Shown here piece after piece: positions 1 through 8,058 of a stretch of DNA of 34,875 nucleotides. Origin of the DNA: DASYSA01 sp036003885 (lineage in GTDB: Bacteria > Acidobacteriota > Blastocatellia > UBA7656); NCBI GenBank assembly GCA_036003885.1, contig DASYSA010000139.1:1-34875 (forward strand), written 5' to 3'. Each line of letters starts with the position of its first letter. Position 1 is the first letter of the stretch. The translations under genes were made by a program, and so were the position numbers. Below the pieces are notes generated by a model that made no database searches, was not told the DNA's origin, and was given only the letters and a program-made list of their open reading frames with translations.

Positions 1-666
1 CCCGTGAGGTCTGCGCTTCCTTGAAACAATCTCAGTTAATGCGCTTGTTCGTGTCTGAGAACCTGCCTATGGTGGAACCGGCTAGGTTGCTGTCATTTTT
101 TTGGATCGTGGCGTGGATTAGATTGTGGTCTGGCGTGATCCCTTAAGCCCTCGCAAGGCTTGCCCCATTTGGAACCCACAATTTGAACCCACACTTGAAC
201 CCTGGCTGTCGCTCTCAAATACACCGAAGGACGTGGACTGGCGAATCTTGATCTATTTGTTCACGGATTTTGCTCAGTCCGCCGCCAGGCGGAATCCTGT
301 TTTTCAGTTATCCCCCACCGACTTTTCTACTATTGATGCTGACCAATTGTCTGCGGGTAGGGACCTGAATTATCACACAACCTCTAAATGCGTGGTGCAT
401 CCTACAACCTGCCGTTTCAAATGTCAAGGAGATTATGGATTTGCAAACAAACTTGTGTGATCTTTCCCACCTATTCCGGATTTGTCGGACCGCGGGCGCG
501 AAGCCGAGTCCTCTGGCCCTGCCACTCCGGATCTCCATTCGTCGCACACCGCGTAGAACACCTCCGGCCCAGCCGCCAATCTCAGAGATGCCCCAACGTG
601 ATACATTTGACACTCCTCTTGATCAGGTGGCAACCTTGATCTGTCTCGGTACGAGGAGCGGTCATT
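1..666. other. Left-edge region without a convincing gene
   Basis: I see no recognisable protein or RNA here. A frame open at the left edge runs from base 3 to a TAA at 144-146 (47 codons) and could be the tail of an upstream gene, but I do not recognise it. Bases 166-206 hold three imperfect 13-15-nt direct copies around the word TTGAACCC. A small hairpin (621-628 with 633-641, one bulge) lies about 25 nt before the npdG start. Several overlapping short frames exist on both strands but none has protein-like composition or a family match I recognise. Confidence 0.5.
399..427 (-). promoter_or_regulatory. Candidate sigma70-type promoter facing left
   Basis: Read on the minus strand, TTGACA (422-427) is followed after exactly 17 nt by TAGGAT (399-404). 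The match is good, but no gene is visible downstream before the left edge, so the transcript, if any, would serve a gene outside the window or a small RNA. Chance occurrence is possible. Confidence 0.3.
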
Positions 667-1341
667 GTGAACATCAACGACCTGAGAGTTGGATTGATCG
701 GCGGCACGGGCGAGGAAGGGAGAGGCCTCGCCCTCAGGTGGTCAAGTGCCGGCGCGAAGGTAACAATCGGCTCTCGGTCCATCGAGCGGGCCGGGCTTGC
801 CGCCGTTGAGATCAATCAAATACTGGGCGGATCTTACCTCCTCCACGGCACGAACAAGGAAGCGATAGAAAGCGCGGAGATGGTGTTGCTCACCGTTCCC
901 TTCGAGCACGCGGCTTCAACGCTCGAGGCGCACGCTGGGGACTTTGCCCGGGACTCGATACTCATAGACATCACCGTCCCGGTCTCGTTTGACCAAGGGC
1001 GGGCGCGCTACATCGACTTGCCCGAGGGCTCGGCCAGTGAACACTTACGTGCGCGGCTTCCTGAGCACGTCCATCTGGTCGCCGCATTCAAGACTGAACC
1101 GGCTCACTTGCTGGCCGCGCACAACGACGCCCTGGATTGCGACGTATTCGTCGCGAGCGATTCAAAGGAAGCGAAGGCTCGAGTGATTGAAGCCATCTCA
1201 TTCATTGAGGGAGCGCGGCCCGTCGATGCGGGGAGGCTCGAGAGCGCTCGGGCGCTCGAGCGGATGACGGTCCTGGCTATCGGGATCAATCGCCGGTATA
1301 AGGTAAAAGCTGCGCGTTACCGTGTCGTTGGATTGCCCTAA
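667..1341 (+). CDS. npdG: NADPH-dependent F420 reductase
   Basis: A 224-residue oxidoreductase that moves hydride between NADP(H) and coenzyme F420 in the cytoplasm, linking F420 to the general redox pool. The N-terminus has the dinucleotide-binding loop GGTGEEGRGLA (about residues 13-23), and the GSRSIERA segment after beta-2 fits NADP phosphate recognition. The C-terminal stretch LAIGINRRYKVKAARYRVVGL is the usual ending of the family, and the length matches. The GTG start is supported by GAGGAG at 653-658, 8 nt upstream. Its stop is 2 nt before cofD, so it leads an F420 operon. The family call is firm; the preferred direction of the reaction cannot be seen from sequence. Confidence 0.93.
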   Translation: MNINDLRVGLIGGTGEEGRGLALRWSSAGAKVTIGSRSIERAGLAAVEINQILGGSYLLHGTNKEAIESAEMVLLTVPFEHAASTLEAHAGDFARDSILIDITVPVSFDQGRARYIDLPEGSASEHLRARLPEHVHLVAAFKTEPAHLLAAHNDALDCDVFVASDSKEAKARVIEAISFIEGARPVDAGRLESARALERMTVLAIGINRRYKVKAARYRVVGLP

Positions 1342-1343
1342 CT

Positions 1344-2279
1344 ATGAAGATCACTGCGCTGGCGGGAGGAACCGGGGCGTCGAAGTTCCTGCTCGGGCTA
1401 TCGGCGGTGCTGCCGCCCGACGAGATTACCATCATTGCCAACACCGGCGATGACATCGAGCTCTTCGGGCTGCGCATATGCCCTGATATCGACACCGTGA
1501 CCTACACCCTTGGAGGGGTGGTCGAGGAGACCGCCGGGTGGGGAATCTCGGGCGATACCTTCGAATCGTTGAAGTGGCTTGAGCGCTATGGCGAGGCGAC
1601 CTGGTTCAAACTGGGGGACCGCGATCTGGCGACGCACATCTTCCGCACGGCGCAGCTTCACCGCGGCCGGTCGCTCACCGAGGTCACTGACTACATTCGC
1701 TGCGCGCTCGGCGTCCGGTCTAAGATCCTGCCAATGACTGATGACTACACTCCTACGAGAGTGATCACTGATGAGCGGGAAATGCACTTTCAGGAATACT
1801 TTGTGCGCTGGCGCTGTGAGCCGCGGGTCAAGGCGATCAGGTTCGAGGACATTGAGAAAGCCCATCCCTCGCCCGGTGTCGAACAGGCGATACTCGAGGC
1901 CGACGCGGTGGTAATCTGTCCAAGCAACCCTTTCATCAGCATTGGGCCGATACTGGCTGTTCCCGGGGTGCGAAAGGCTCTCGAGGAGACGGCAGCTCCA
2001 GTGGTCGCGATAACTCCAATCATCGGCGGCAAGGCCTTGAAGGGTCCCGCCGCTGAGATGCTGCGCGATCTGGGCCACGAAGTTTCTGCCGCTGGTGTCG
2101 CCGCGGTCTACGAAGATCTGGTCGATGTCTTTGTTCTGGATCAGGAAGACGCGGATCTCAGCGAAGCCATCGAACAGATTGGCGTGCGCCCCGCGGTGAC
2201 CAACACCATGATGAAAACGCTGGGGGATAAGCAGCGGTTGGCGGAATTTGTCTTGGAAGAAGTGATGCGTGATGCGTGA
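1344..2279 (+). CDS. cofD: 2-phospho-L-lactate transferase (F420 biosynthesis)
   Basis: CofD/FbiA, 311 residues, transfers the phospholactyl, phosphoenolpyruvyl or phosphoglyceryl group from the guanylylated donor made by CofC onto the deazaflavin Fo, giving F420-0 or its dehydro form. It starts with the family's ALAGGTGASKFLLGL phosphate-binding loop (residues 5-19), and NTGDD follows at about 33-37. The segments CPSNPFISIGPIL and TPIIGGKALKGPAAEML are further family hallmarks. It begins 2 nt after npdG, so the two are co-transcribed. The last five codons (VMRDA) and the stop lie inside the first two units of a GTGATGC heptamer repeat, so the C-terminus has been captured from, or invaded by, that element. 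Which donor is used (lactate, pyruvate or glycerate type) is not decidable here. Confidence 0.95.
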   Translation: MKITALAGGTGASKFLLGLSAVLPPDEITIIANTGDDIELFGLRICPDIDTVTYTLGGVVEETAGWGISGDTFESLKWLERYGEATWFKLGDRDLATHIFRTAQLHRGRSLTEVTDYIRCALGVRSKILPMTDDYTPTRVITDEREMHFQEYFVRWRCEPRVKAIRFEDIEKAHPSPGVEQAILEADAVVICPSNPFISIGPILAVPGVRKALEETAAPVVAITPIIGGKALKGPAAEMLRDLGHEVSAAGVAAVYEDLVDVFVLDQEDADLSEAIEQIGVRPAVTNTMMKTLGDKQRLAEFVLEEVMRDA

Positions 2280-2347
2280 TACGTGATGCGTGAAGCAGAA
2301 GCACGTATCACGAATCACGCATCACATCGTCACTCATCACTCATCAC
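2262..2347. repeat. Two-arm heptamer repeat (GTGATGC / GCATCAC)
   Basis: Left arm: five consecutive 7-nt units, GTGATGC or close variants (2262-2296). Right arm: GTATCAC, GAATCAC, GCATCAC, an 8-nt unit, then TCATCAC twice (2305-2347), the reverse complement of the left-arm word. RNA from either strand could fold into a long imperfect hairpin. The left arm overlaps the end of cofD and the right arm ends 2 nt before the cofC ATG. Confidence 0.9.
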
Positions 2348-2349
2348 TT

Positions 2350-3012
2350 ATGACGGCCCTCCTGATACCGGTGAAAGACCCCTCCCGTGGAAAGACTCGC
2401 TTGAGCGCCTTCTTTACTCTGGAGGAGAGACGCCGGCTCGCGTGGGCGATGTTTGAGGACGTAATCCGCGCCGCCGCTGCCGCCTCTAAACCCGATCGCG
2501 TCCTAGTCCTCACAAGCTTCGATCTTGCGATCGAGAGGGCGCGAAAGGCCGGCTTTGAAGTCCTCATCGAGCAGTCACAGATTTCCGAAAGCGCATCGGT
2601 TGATTGGGCTTCGCGGCTCCTGACTGAACAGACCTTTGACTCGGTGATGAGGCTGCCCGCGGACCTCCCGCTCGTTCGCGGCGAAGACATAGACGAGTTG
2701 CTCAATACCCGCATGCCGTCTCCTGGAGCTTTGTTGGTGCCTTCCCGCGACGGCACGGGCACGAACGCGATCATCCGGACGCCCCCCGACATCTTCTGTT
2801 CCCGCTTCGGACCGAACTCGCTCGAACTGCACCGACAGGAAGCTGCGCGCGCCGGCGCCGCCTGCCTGATCGTCGAAAACGAACGCATCGCGATCGATAT
2901 CGACGAACCAACCGACGTTCGATTCTTCATGGAGCGCGGACGCGGCACCGAAACCTTCAGATTGCTGTCAGAGATAAAGAGCACGAGCTATTTCGCGAAT
3001 GAGCCCGAATGA
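2350..3012 (+). CDS. cofC: 2-phospho-L-lactate guanylyltransferase (F420 biosynthesis)
   Basis: CofC/FbiD, 220 residues, activates a three-carbon phosphate (2-phospholactate, PEP or phosphoglycerate, depending on lineage) with GTP for CofD. Visible motifs are the N-terminal IPVKDPSRGKTRL nucleotide-binding loop (6-18), LPADLPLVRGEDI, DGTGTNA, FGPNSLELH and the DIDEPTD near the C-terminus, all typical of the MobA-like CofC fold. I start it at ATG 2350 because the frame upstream (back to 2290) only translates the heptamer repeat into HVSRITHHI-type sequence. It follows cofD by 70 nt, all repeat. The family call is firm; the physiological substrate is unknown. Confidence 0.92.
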   Translation: MTALLIPVKDPSRGKTRLSAFFTLEERRRLAWAMFEDVIRAAAAASKPDRVLVLTSFDLAIERARKAGFEVLIEQSQISESASVDWASRLLTEQTFDSVMRLPADLPLVRGEDIDELLNTRMPSPGALLVPSRDGTGTNAIIRTPPDIFCSRFGPNSLELHRQEAARAGAACLIVENERIAIDIDEPTDVRFFMERGRGTETFRLLSEIKSTSYFANEPE

Positions 3013-3048
3013 TTCGTGGCAATTCGTCTAATTCGTGTAATTCGTGGC
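3012..3048. repeat. Single-arm AATTCGTG tandem repeat
   Basis: Four copies of a 9-nt word around AATTCGTGT (3012-3019, 3021-3029, 3030-3038, 3039-3047) begin at the cofC stop codon and end 14 nt before the cofE ATG. There is no complementary arm, unlike most repeats in this window, and the period is 9 rather than 7 nt. Confidence 0.75.
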
Positions 3049-3061
3049 TTCTGTCTTGAAT

Positions 3062-3811
3062 ATGTCAGAGATTCGAATAATCGGGCTTCAGGGGCTGCCG
3101 GAGATACACGACGGGGATGATTTGACCTCCCTCCTCGCCGCCTCCGTGCGCGAGTCACAACTTGAAGTCGCCGACCGCGACGTCTTTGTCATCGCGCAGA
3201 AGGTCGTCTCTAAAGCCGAGGGCCGGACGGTCGATCTGAACTCGATCTCCCCTTCGCCTCGAGCTCGGCAATGGGCGGAAGCTCACGCGAAGGATCCTCG
3301 GGTCGTGGAAGTGGTTCTCGCTCAGTCGCGCCGCATCATTAGAATGGAGCAGGGTGTCATTATCTCGGAGACCGAGCACGGTTTCATCTGCGCGAACGCG
3401 GGAGTCGATGCTTCCAACACTCCCGATTCCACCGTAGTGCTGCTTCCTGTCGATCCCGATGCATCCGCGCGCCGTATTCAGGCAGGCCTTGAAACCGCCT
3501 TCGGGGTTCGTGTGGGAGTGATAATCTCCGACACCTTCGGGAGGCCCTGGCGCGAAGGGTTGGTAAACGTCGCTCTGGGTGTTGCAGGAATCGCTCCAAT
3601 CGTGGATTATCGTGGGCAGCTTGATTCGCACGGCCGTCCCCTTAGGGTCACAACTATAGCCGTCGCCGACGAGCTTGCCTCGGCAGCGGAATTGGTGATG
3701 GGGAAGACCGGTCAGGTTCCAGTTGCCGTCATCAAAGGATTCGACTATGAGGTTCGGGTGTCCAGCGGACGAGAGTTGAGTCGGGACCCTGCGCGGGATC
3801 TGTTCCGCTGA
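3062..3811 (+). CDS. cofE: Coenzyme F420-0:L-glutamate ligase
   Basis: CofE, 249 residues, adds gamma-linked glutamates to F420-0 using GTP. The family blocks are all present: IAQKVVSKAEGR (about 45-56), GFICANAGVDASN, ISDTFGRPWREG, VNVALGVAGI and AVADELASAAELVMGK. I chose ATG 3062 over the in-frame GTG at 3044 because the latter lies in the AATTCGTG repeat and the protein's conserved start is SEIRIIGLQGLPEI. The gene is a stand-alone CofE: the flavin-dependent reductase domain found at the C-terminus of mycobacterial FbiB is absent. If this organism makes dehydro-F420-0, a separate reductase must lie elsewhere. Confidence 0.94.
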   Translation: MSEIRIIGLQGLPEIHDGDDLTSLLAASVRESQLEVADRDVFVIAQKVVSKAEGRTVDLNSISPSPRARQWAEAHAKDPRVVEVVLAQSRRIIRMEQGVIISETEHGFICANAGVDASNTPDSTVVLLPVDPDASARRIQAGLETAFGVRVGVIISDTFGRPWREGLVNVALGVAGIAPIVDYRGQLDSHGRPLRVTTIAVADELASAAELVMGKTGQVPVAVIKGFDYEVRVSSGRELSRDPARDLFR

Positions 3812-3832
3812 ATTCAGCCTTCAGGAGGGGAT

Positions 3833-5134
3833 ATGTTTACGCGGCGAACATTTTTGAGATCAGTTGGCGGTGCGGCGGCGACGGCTGTGGCCGCGGCTGC
3901 GTTTTGCGAGGGCGGGATCAAGCAGATTCTCGCCGCGTCGCTATCGGCGGGCGATGCTACTCCTGACGAGATCGCCGCCAATGAGGGATTCTGGCGTGAG
4001 ATCCAACAGGCTTTCACCGTCGATCGCTCGATCATCAACCTCAACAATGGTGGAGTCAGCCCTTCGCCGCGCGTCGTTCAAGAGGCGATGCGACGGTATC
4101 TCGAGTACTCGAACGAAGCTCCGACTTACACGATGTGGCGGATTCTCGAGCCACAGGTCGAAGGCGTCCGGCGAGGACTTGCGGCGGCTTTCGGCTGCGA
4201 CACCGAGGAGATGGCAATAACACGTAACGCCAGCGAATCACTCGAGATCTGTATCTTTGGCCTCAACCTGAAACCCGGCGACGAGGTGCTGACCACAACT
4301 CAGGACTATCCGCGCATGCTGACGTCCTGGCGCCAGCGCGAGCGACGCGAAGGTATCAAGCTCAAGATGATCCCGTTTACAGTGCCGCCGCCGTCGATGG
4401 AGGATCTGTACGAACGCTTCGAACGGGCTATCACTCCGCGCACCAAAGTAATCCTCGTTTGCCACATCACCAATCTCACCGGGCAGATCTTTCCGATCAA
4501 GCGCATATGCCGGCTTGGCCGCGAGCGCGGCATCGAAGTCATAGTCGATGGTGCGCATGCCTTCGCGCACTTCCCATTCAAGCTGGCGGATCTGGACTGC
4601 GACTACTACGGCACCAGCCTTCACAAATGGCTGCTCGCTCCTCACGGAACCGGTTTCCTCTACGTGAGAAAGTCAAAGATCAAGGGACTGTGGCCACTTA
4701 TGGCAGCCGACATCAAGCAGGAGGAGGACATCCGCAAGTTTGAAGAGATCGGCACCCATCCTGCCGCGAATCACAACGCGATAGCGGAAGCCTTGACGTT
4801 TCACAACGGGATCGGAAGCGAGCGTAAGGCGGCGCGGCTTCGCTATCTCAAGAATCGCTGGGCCCGCCGGCTGGAGCAGATTCGGGGCGTTCGCATACTG
4901 ACGCCGTATGATCCCGCTCAGTCGTGTGGCCTCGCGAACTTCAGTGTGGAGGGGATCGACCCGGGCAAACTGGGCACACACTTGTGGGATCGGTATCGAA
5001 TTGTCGTGACGCCCATCGTCCACGAAGAGTTCAGCGGGATTCGCGTCACGCCGAATGTCTATACCACCCTTGATGAGATAGACGTTTTTTGCGAAGCAGT
5101 CGAGAAAGCGGTTCGAAACGGACTGCCGGCGTGA
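3833..5134 (+). CDS. Tat-exported class V aminotransferase-like PLP enzyme
   Basis: A 433-residue PLP-dependent enzyme of the class V aminotransferase / isopenicillin-N-epimerase-like group. The N-terminus carries a twin-arginine signal (TRRTFLRSVGG, residues 3-13, then an Ala-rich hydrophobic stretch), so the folded, cofactor-loaded enzyme is predicted to be exported. Core motifs are INLNNGGVSPSP, the phosphate-binding TRNASES, VIVDGAHAFAHF (Asp for the pyridine nitrogen) and TSLHKWLLAPHGTG, with the probable PLP lysine at K265. AGGAGG (3823-3828) precedes the ATG by 4 nt. It follows cofE by 21 nt, so it may share the operon, though an F420 role is not established. The substrate is unknown. 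Confidence 0.88.
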   Translation: MFTRRTFLRSVGGAAATAVAAAAFCEGGIKQILAASLSAGDATPDEIAANEGFWREIQQAFTVDRSIINLNNGGVSPSPRVVQEAMRRYLEYSNEAPTYTMWRILEPQVEGVRRGLAAAFGCDTEEMAITRNASESLEICIFGLNLKPGDEVLTTTQDYPRMLTSWRQRERREGIKLKMIPFTVPPPSMEDLYERFERAITPRTKVILVCHITNLTGQIFPIKRICRLGRERGIEVIVDGAHAFAHFPFKLADLDCDYYGTSLHKWLLAPHGTGFLYVRKSKIKGLWPLMAADIKQEEDIRKFEEIGTHPAANHNAIAEALTFHNGIGSERKAARLRYLKNRWARRLEQIRGVRILTPYDPAQSCGLANFSVEGIDPGKLGTHLWDRYRIVVTPIVHEEFSGIRVTPNVYTTLDEIDVFCEAVEKAVRNGLPA

Positions 5135-5155
5135 TCGGTCGGGTCGGAAATCGCC

Positions 5156-5812
5156 GTGACGCCAAGAGTCAAAATCTGCTGTATCGGCAGCATTGAAGAA
5201 GCGTGGACAGCGATTCAATATGGCGCCTCCGCAATCGGCCTGGTCTCGGAGATGCCGAGCGGGCCGGGCGTCATATCCGAAGACCTCATTGCGCGGATCG
5301 CCTCAGCCATTCCGCCTTCAATCTCTTCATTTCTTCTCACCAGCAAACAGGAGACCCGCTCGATCATCGACCAGCATCGACGTTGCGGCACGAGCACGAT
5401 TCAGATCGTAGACCGGCTTGCGTCCGGAACCTACCAGGACCTGCGCGAAGCGATGCCCGGAATCAAATTGGTGCAGGTCATACACGTGACGGGTGAAGAA
5501 TCGATCGACGAAGCTCTCGCAGTCGCATCGCACGTTGATGCCGTACTGCTCGATTCGGGCAACCAGTCTTTAGCGATCAAGGAGCTTGGAGGCACGGGCC
5601 GCGCGCACGACTGGAGGATCAGCAGAAGGATTCGCGAATCGATTGCCCAGCCTCTGTTTCTGGCGGGCGGCCTCAAGCCTGACAACGTAGCCGAGGCAAT
5701 TGAGGCGGTGCAGCCGTTCGGTATTGATGTTTGCAGCGGGGTGAGAACCGACGGCAGGCTTGATAAGAAGAAACTCGGGGCGTTGTTCGAGCAGATTCGA
5801 GCTGTGCATTAG
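5156..5812 (+). CDS. Phosphoribosylanthranilate isomerase-like protein (TrpF family)
   Basis: A 218-residue (beta/alpha)8-barrel of the TrpF family, whose known reaction is the isomerisation of phosphoribosylanthranilate in tryptophan synthesis. The N-terminal PRVKICCIGSIEEA keeps the catalytic Cys of the family motif KICGIT but has Cys-Ile in place of Gly-Ile. The catalytic-Asp region VLLDSGNQ, the GGTGRAHDW loop and the phosphate-binding LAGGLKPDN are kept. The usual SPR substrate segment after strand 2 is replaced by SGPG. It is not beside other trp genes but 21 nt after the aminotransferase. It may be a true TrpF or a paralogue with a different aminosugar substrate. The GTG start is the first good one in frame. 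Confidence 0.8.
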   Translation: MTPRVKICCIGSIEEAWTAIQYGASAIGLVSEMPSGPGVISEDLIARIASAIPPSISSFLLTSKQETRSIIDQHRRCGTSTIQIVDRLASGTYQDLREAMPGIKLVQVIHVTGEESIDEALAVASHVDAVLLDSGNQSLAIKELGGTGRAHDWRISRRIRESIAQPLFLAGGLKPDNVAEAIEAVQPFGIDVCSGVRTDGRLDKKKLGALFEQIRAVH

Positions 5813-5840
5813 CGAATCTGTTCGACTTTGAGTCTCTGCC

Positions 5841-6572
5841 TTATGGGTGCGGTGCTTTGACCGGCATGAGGATCCTGGGGACAGATTCCTGATGTTCATC
5901 CGCCTCGATTCGACCATCCCTTATCCTGATCGTTCGATGAGCGAGCGCGGCGTTCTCCGGGTTGTGAGTGACCATGAAGATAGTCTGCCCTTGAGCGTTG
6001 AGGTCCAGGAAGACCTCCATGATCTCCTGACCCGTGTGGGTGTCCAGGGTTCCGGTCGGTTCGTCCGCAAGGATCAGCGGAGGCTCGTTCACTATTGCGC
6101 GGGCTATTGCGAGTCTGCCTTGTTCTCCGCCCGAGAGTTGATTCGGCAGTCGCGATGTCTTATCCGCCAGGCCAACTTTCTCTAACACTGCGATCGCGCG
6201 TTCCCGTTGCTCTTTCGCGCTCAGAGTTGTAGTCACGAGCGGCAGCATCGCGTTCTCGAGCGAATCCAGATACGGCATCAGATGGTGCTGCTGAAAGACG
6301 AAGCCGAGATACTCGCGGCGAAAGTCTGCCCGGCGCTCATCCTTCAGGCCATACACGTCAATGCCGTCGACTAACACCTTACCTTTGGAGGGATGGTTCA
6401 TCGCCCCAACGATAGTGAGCAGGGTCGTCTTGCCTGAACCGGAGGGGCCCATGAGACAGACGAATTCGCCCTCCTGGATTTCGACGTTCACGTCTGCGAG
6501 CACGCGCACTTCGGATTCACGGCCGTCAGGCTGGTAGCTCTTACTGACTCCCTGTATGACTACAAAAGACAT
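5841..6572 (-). CDS. ABC transporter ATP-binding protein (MacB/LolD type)
   Basis: A 243-residue ATPase with all ABC motifs: Walker A GPSGSGKTT (42-50), the Q-loop in FVFQQHHLMPYL, signature LSGGEQGRLAIARA, Walker B LILADEPTGTLD and the switch histidine in MVTHNPE. The DEPTGTLD form and 'LMPYLDSLENAMLPL' are typical of the MacB/LolD/FtsE branch, which couples to FtsX-like permeases. It is the last gene of a three-gene minus-strand set after the permease (6719-7954) and the DUF2318 protein (8059-8610). It converges on the trpF-like gene, with 28 nt between the two stops. Confidence 0.92.
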   Translation of the reverse strand: MSFVVIQGVSKSYQPDGRESEVRVLADVNVEIQEGEFVCLMGPSGSGKTTLLTIVGAMNHPSKGKVLVDGIDVYGLKDERRADFRREYLGFVFQQHHLMPYLDSLENAMLPLVTTTLSAKEQRERAIAVLEKVGLADKTSRLPNQLSGGEQGRLAIARAIVNEPPLILADEPTGTLDTHTGQEIMEVFLDLNAQGQTIFMVTHNPENAALAHRTIRIRDGRIEADEHQESVPRILMPVKAPHP

Positions 6573-6577
6573 AGATT

Positions 6578-6656
6578 GTCATTGGTCACTGGTCACTTGT
6601 CTTTGTCACCCATGGCCATTGCCAGCGCATACGCCAAGTGACAAGTGACAAGACAC
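6578..6656. repeat. Two-arm heptamer repeat (GTCACTG / AAGTGAC)
   Basis: Left arm: GTCATTG, GTCACTG, GTCACTT and a degenerate unit (6578-6610). Right arm: AAGTGAC twice and AAGACAC (6636-6656). It starts 5 nt upstream of the ATPase start codon and lies between the permease and ATPase genes of one presumed operon, so it would be part of their mRNA. Confidence 0.8.
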
Positions 6657-6687
6657 GAATGTCGGTAGCCAGGCAGCGGACCAACAG

Positions 6688-6714
6688 GAACGCGAAACGC
6701 GAAACGCAAAACGT
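6688..6714. repeat. Single-arm GAAACGC heptamer repeat
   Basis: GAACGC, GAAACGC twice and AAAACGT stand in tandem (6688-6714) just outside the permease stop codon (6719-6721 on the plus strand). No complementary arm is present. The same word family occurs at 26634-26732 and 34278-34398. Confidence 0.7.
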
Positions 6715-6718
6715 CTTC

Positions 6719-7954
6719 TCAGACATAACGGACTGCTTCGGAGGGGTCGAGCCGTGAGGCGCGAACGATCGGATAGAGACTGCTGAGTATGCCTATCAAT
6801 AAACCGGAGCCCACTGCAGCGATCGCGAGCGCTGGTTGAATCTCGAGTCCCAATCCAGGATCGGCGAAGTACGGGAGCGCCGCCCAACTCGCCAGCATTC
6901 CAACGCCCCAACCAACCAGCCCTCCGATTACGCTTATTGCGGCCACTTCGATCATCAGACCCTTGATGATGTGGGTCCTTCGAAATCCGATTGCGCGCAG
7001 CACGCCGATCTCTTTCGTGCGTTCGATGACTGCCCCCATCATCGTGGTGAAGATCATCAGCGCCCCGATTGCCAGCACGATTCCTGCCACTGCCGCTGAA
7101 AATCTGGTGAGGCGCGCGACGGTCTCAGCGCGAGCGCGGACCGATTGCTGGATCGCCGAGACTTTCGTGTGTGGAAGCCGCGCACCTATCTGCGCGACGA
7201 TCTCTTCCACCGGACAGTTGTTACATAGCGCGCTGACTTCGATCAGGCTCAATTGATTGGGCCTTCCAAGCAACGACTGAACATGGGCCAGTTGCCCGAA
7301 TATCATCCGGTCTTCCGGGCCGCCGGTTGGAGAGATTACACCCGCTACGTGGTGAGGATGCCCGGCCAACTGAAGATGATCGCGTTTGATCTTGAACTGA
7401 TGCATGTCAGCTTGATGCGAGTCGGAGTGGGAATGGCCGGCCGGATGAGTGGGGGCGACCTGCTCGATCATCGAGAGCGCCTGTGCGACTTCATAGCCCA
7501 CCAGCAGATCGTCTTCGGCTTCGGGCTTCTGACCGACTATGTGCCACCAGCGTTTCAGATTGAGCTCGTCTTCGAAATTGACTCCGCCCAGCAGCACCTC
7601 GTGACCTTCCACTGAGACTGCGCTGAGAATCTTGGGTGCTATGATGCTGAGCCGGTCACGGTACTCGATGTCCCGAATGTGCACCGCGTCCTCGTTGGTC
7701 AATTGATGGACATCGAAAGAGACGCTCGAAACTGCCATGCCGCCGTAGTCGAGTGAGAGGCTGTTCGACTGAGGGACGACCACGATGTTTGCGCCAAAGC
7801 GATCCAACTGGGAGCCTATCTCCTGTTTGATTGAGCCGCTCAGGCTCAGCAATGCGACAGCGGTGCCGATTCCTATGCTGATGCCGATAATCAAAAAAAG
7901 GGCTTTGCCCTTGCGGCGCTTCAAATTGGCAAAAGCGATTGTGCTTATTCGCAT
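6719..7954 (-). CDS. ABC transporter permease, FtsX/MacB type, with His-rich loop
   Basis: A 411-residue permease. One N-terminal membrane segment (about 17-40) follows a basic stretch (LKRRKGK). Next comes a large extracytoplasmic domain, then three C-terminal segments around the FtsX block IERTKEIGVLRAIGFRRTHI. The periplasmic domain carries a histidine-rich patch (HPAGHSHSDSHQADMH, with more His to HPHH) and a CNNC pair, both plausible metal ligands. The start at 7954 (MRISTIAFANLKRRK) fits the family; the frame extends 16 codons further without family sequence. Its position between a DUF2318 protein and an ATPase resembles the gene set next to the Campylobacter P19 iron system. I infer a metal-linked role; the substrate is unproven. 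Confidence 0.87.
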   Translation of the reverse strand: MRISTIAFANLKRRKGKALFLIIGISIGIGTAVALLSLSGSIKQEIGSQLDRFGANIVVVPQSNSLSLDYGGMAVSSVSFDVHQLTNEDAVHIRDIEYRDRLSIIAPKILSAVSVEGHEVLLGGVNFEDELNLKRWWHIVGQKPEAEDDLLVGYEVAQALSMIEQVAPTHPAGHSHSDSHQADMHQFKIKRDHLQLAGHPHHVAGVISPTGGPEDRMIFGQLAHVQSLLGRPNQLSLIEVSALCNNCPVEEIVAQIGARLPHTKVSAIQQSVRARAETVARLTRFSAAVAGIVLAIGALMIFTTMMGAVIERTKEIGVLRAIGFRRTHIIKGLMIEVAAISVIGGLVGWGVGMLASWAALPYFADPGLGLEIQPALAIAAVGSGLLIGILSSLYPIVRASRLDPSEAVRYV

Positions 7955-8058
7955 AAGGCGTGACGACAGCAGAAAGCCTGAACGGCTAGCAGGTCGGCCC
8001 AAAGTTCAGCCAAAAGTTCAGCGTATCCCGAGCCGAGAGTACTGGTCTCCTGGATTCT

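Noticed and set aside
125..809. Open frames at 125-460, 308-613 (minus) and 435-809
   Set aside because: They overlap each other on both strands, the 435-809 frame runs into npdG, and none has protein-like composition or a family match. The good AAGGAGAT before ATG 435 was noted but is not enough.
1398..2318. 306-codon open frame on the minus strand opposite cofD
   Set aside because: It is a shadow of the clear cofD gene, rich in His, Arg and Asp, and its start lies in the heptamer repeat.
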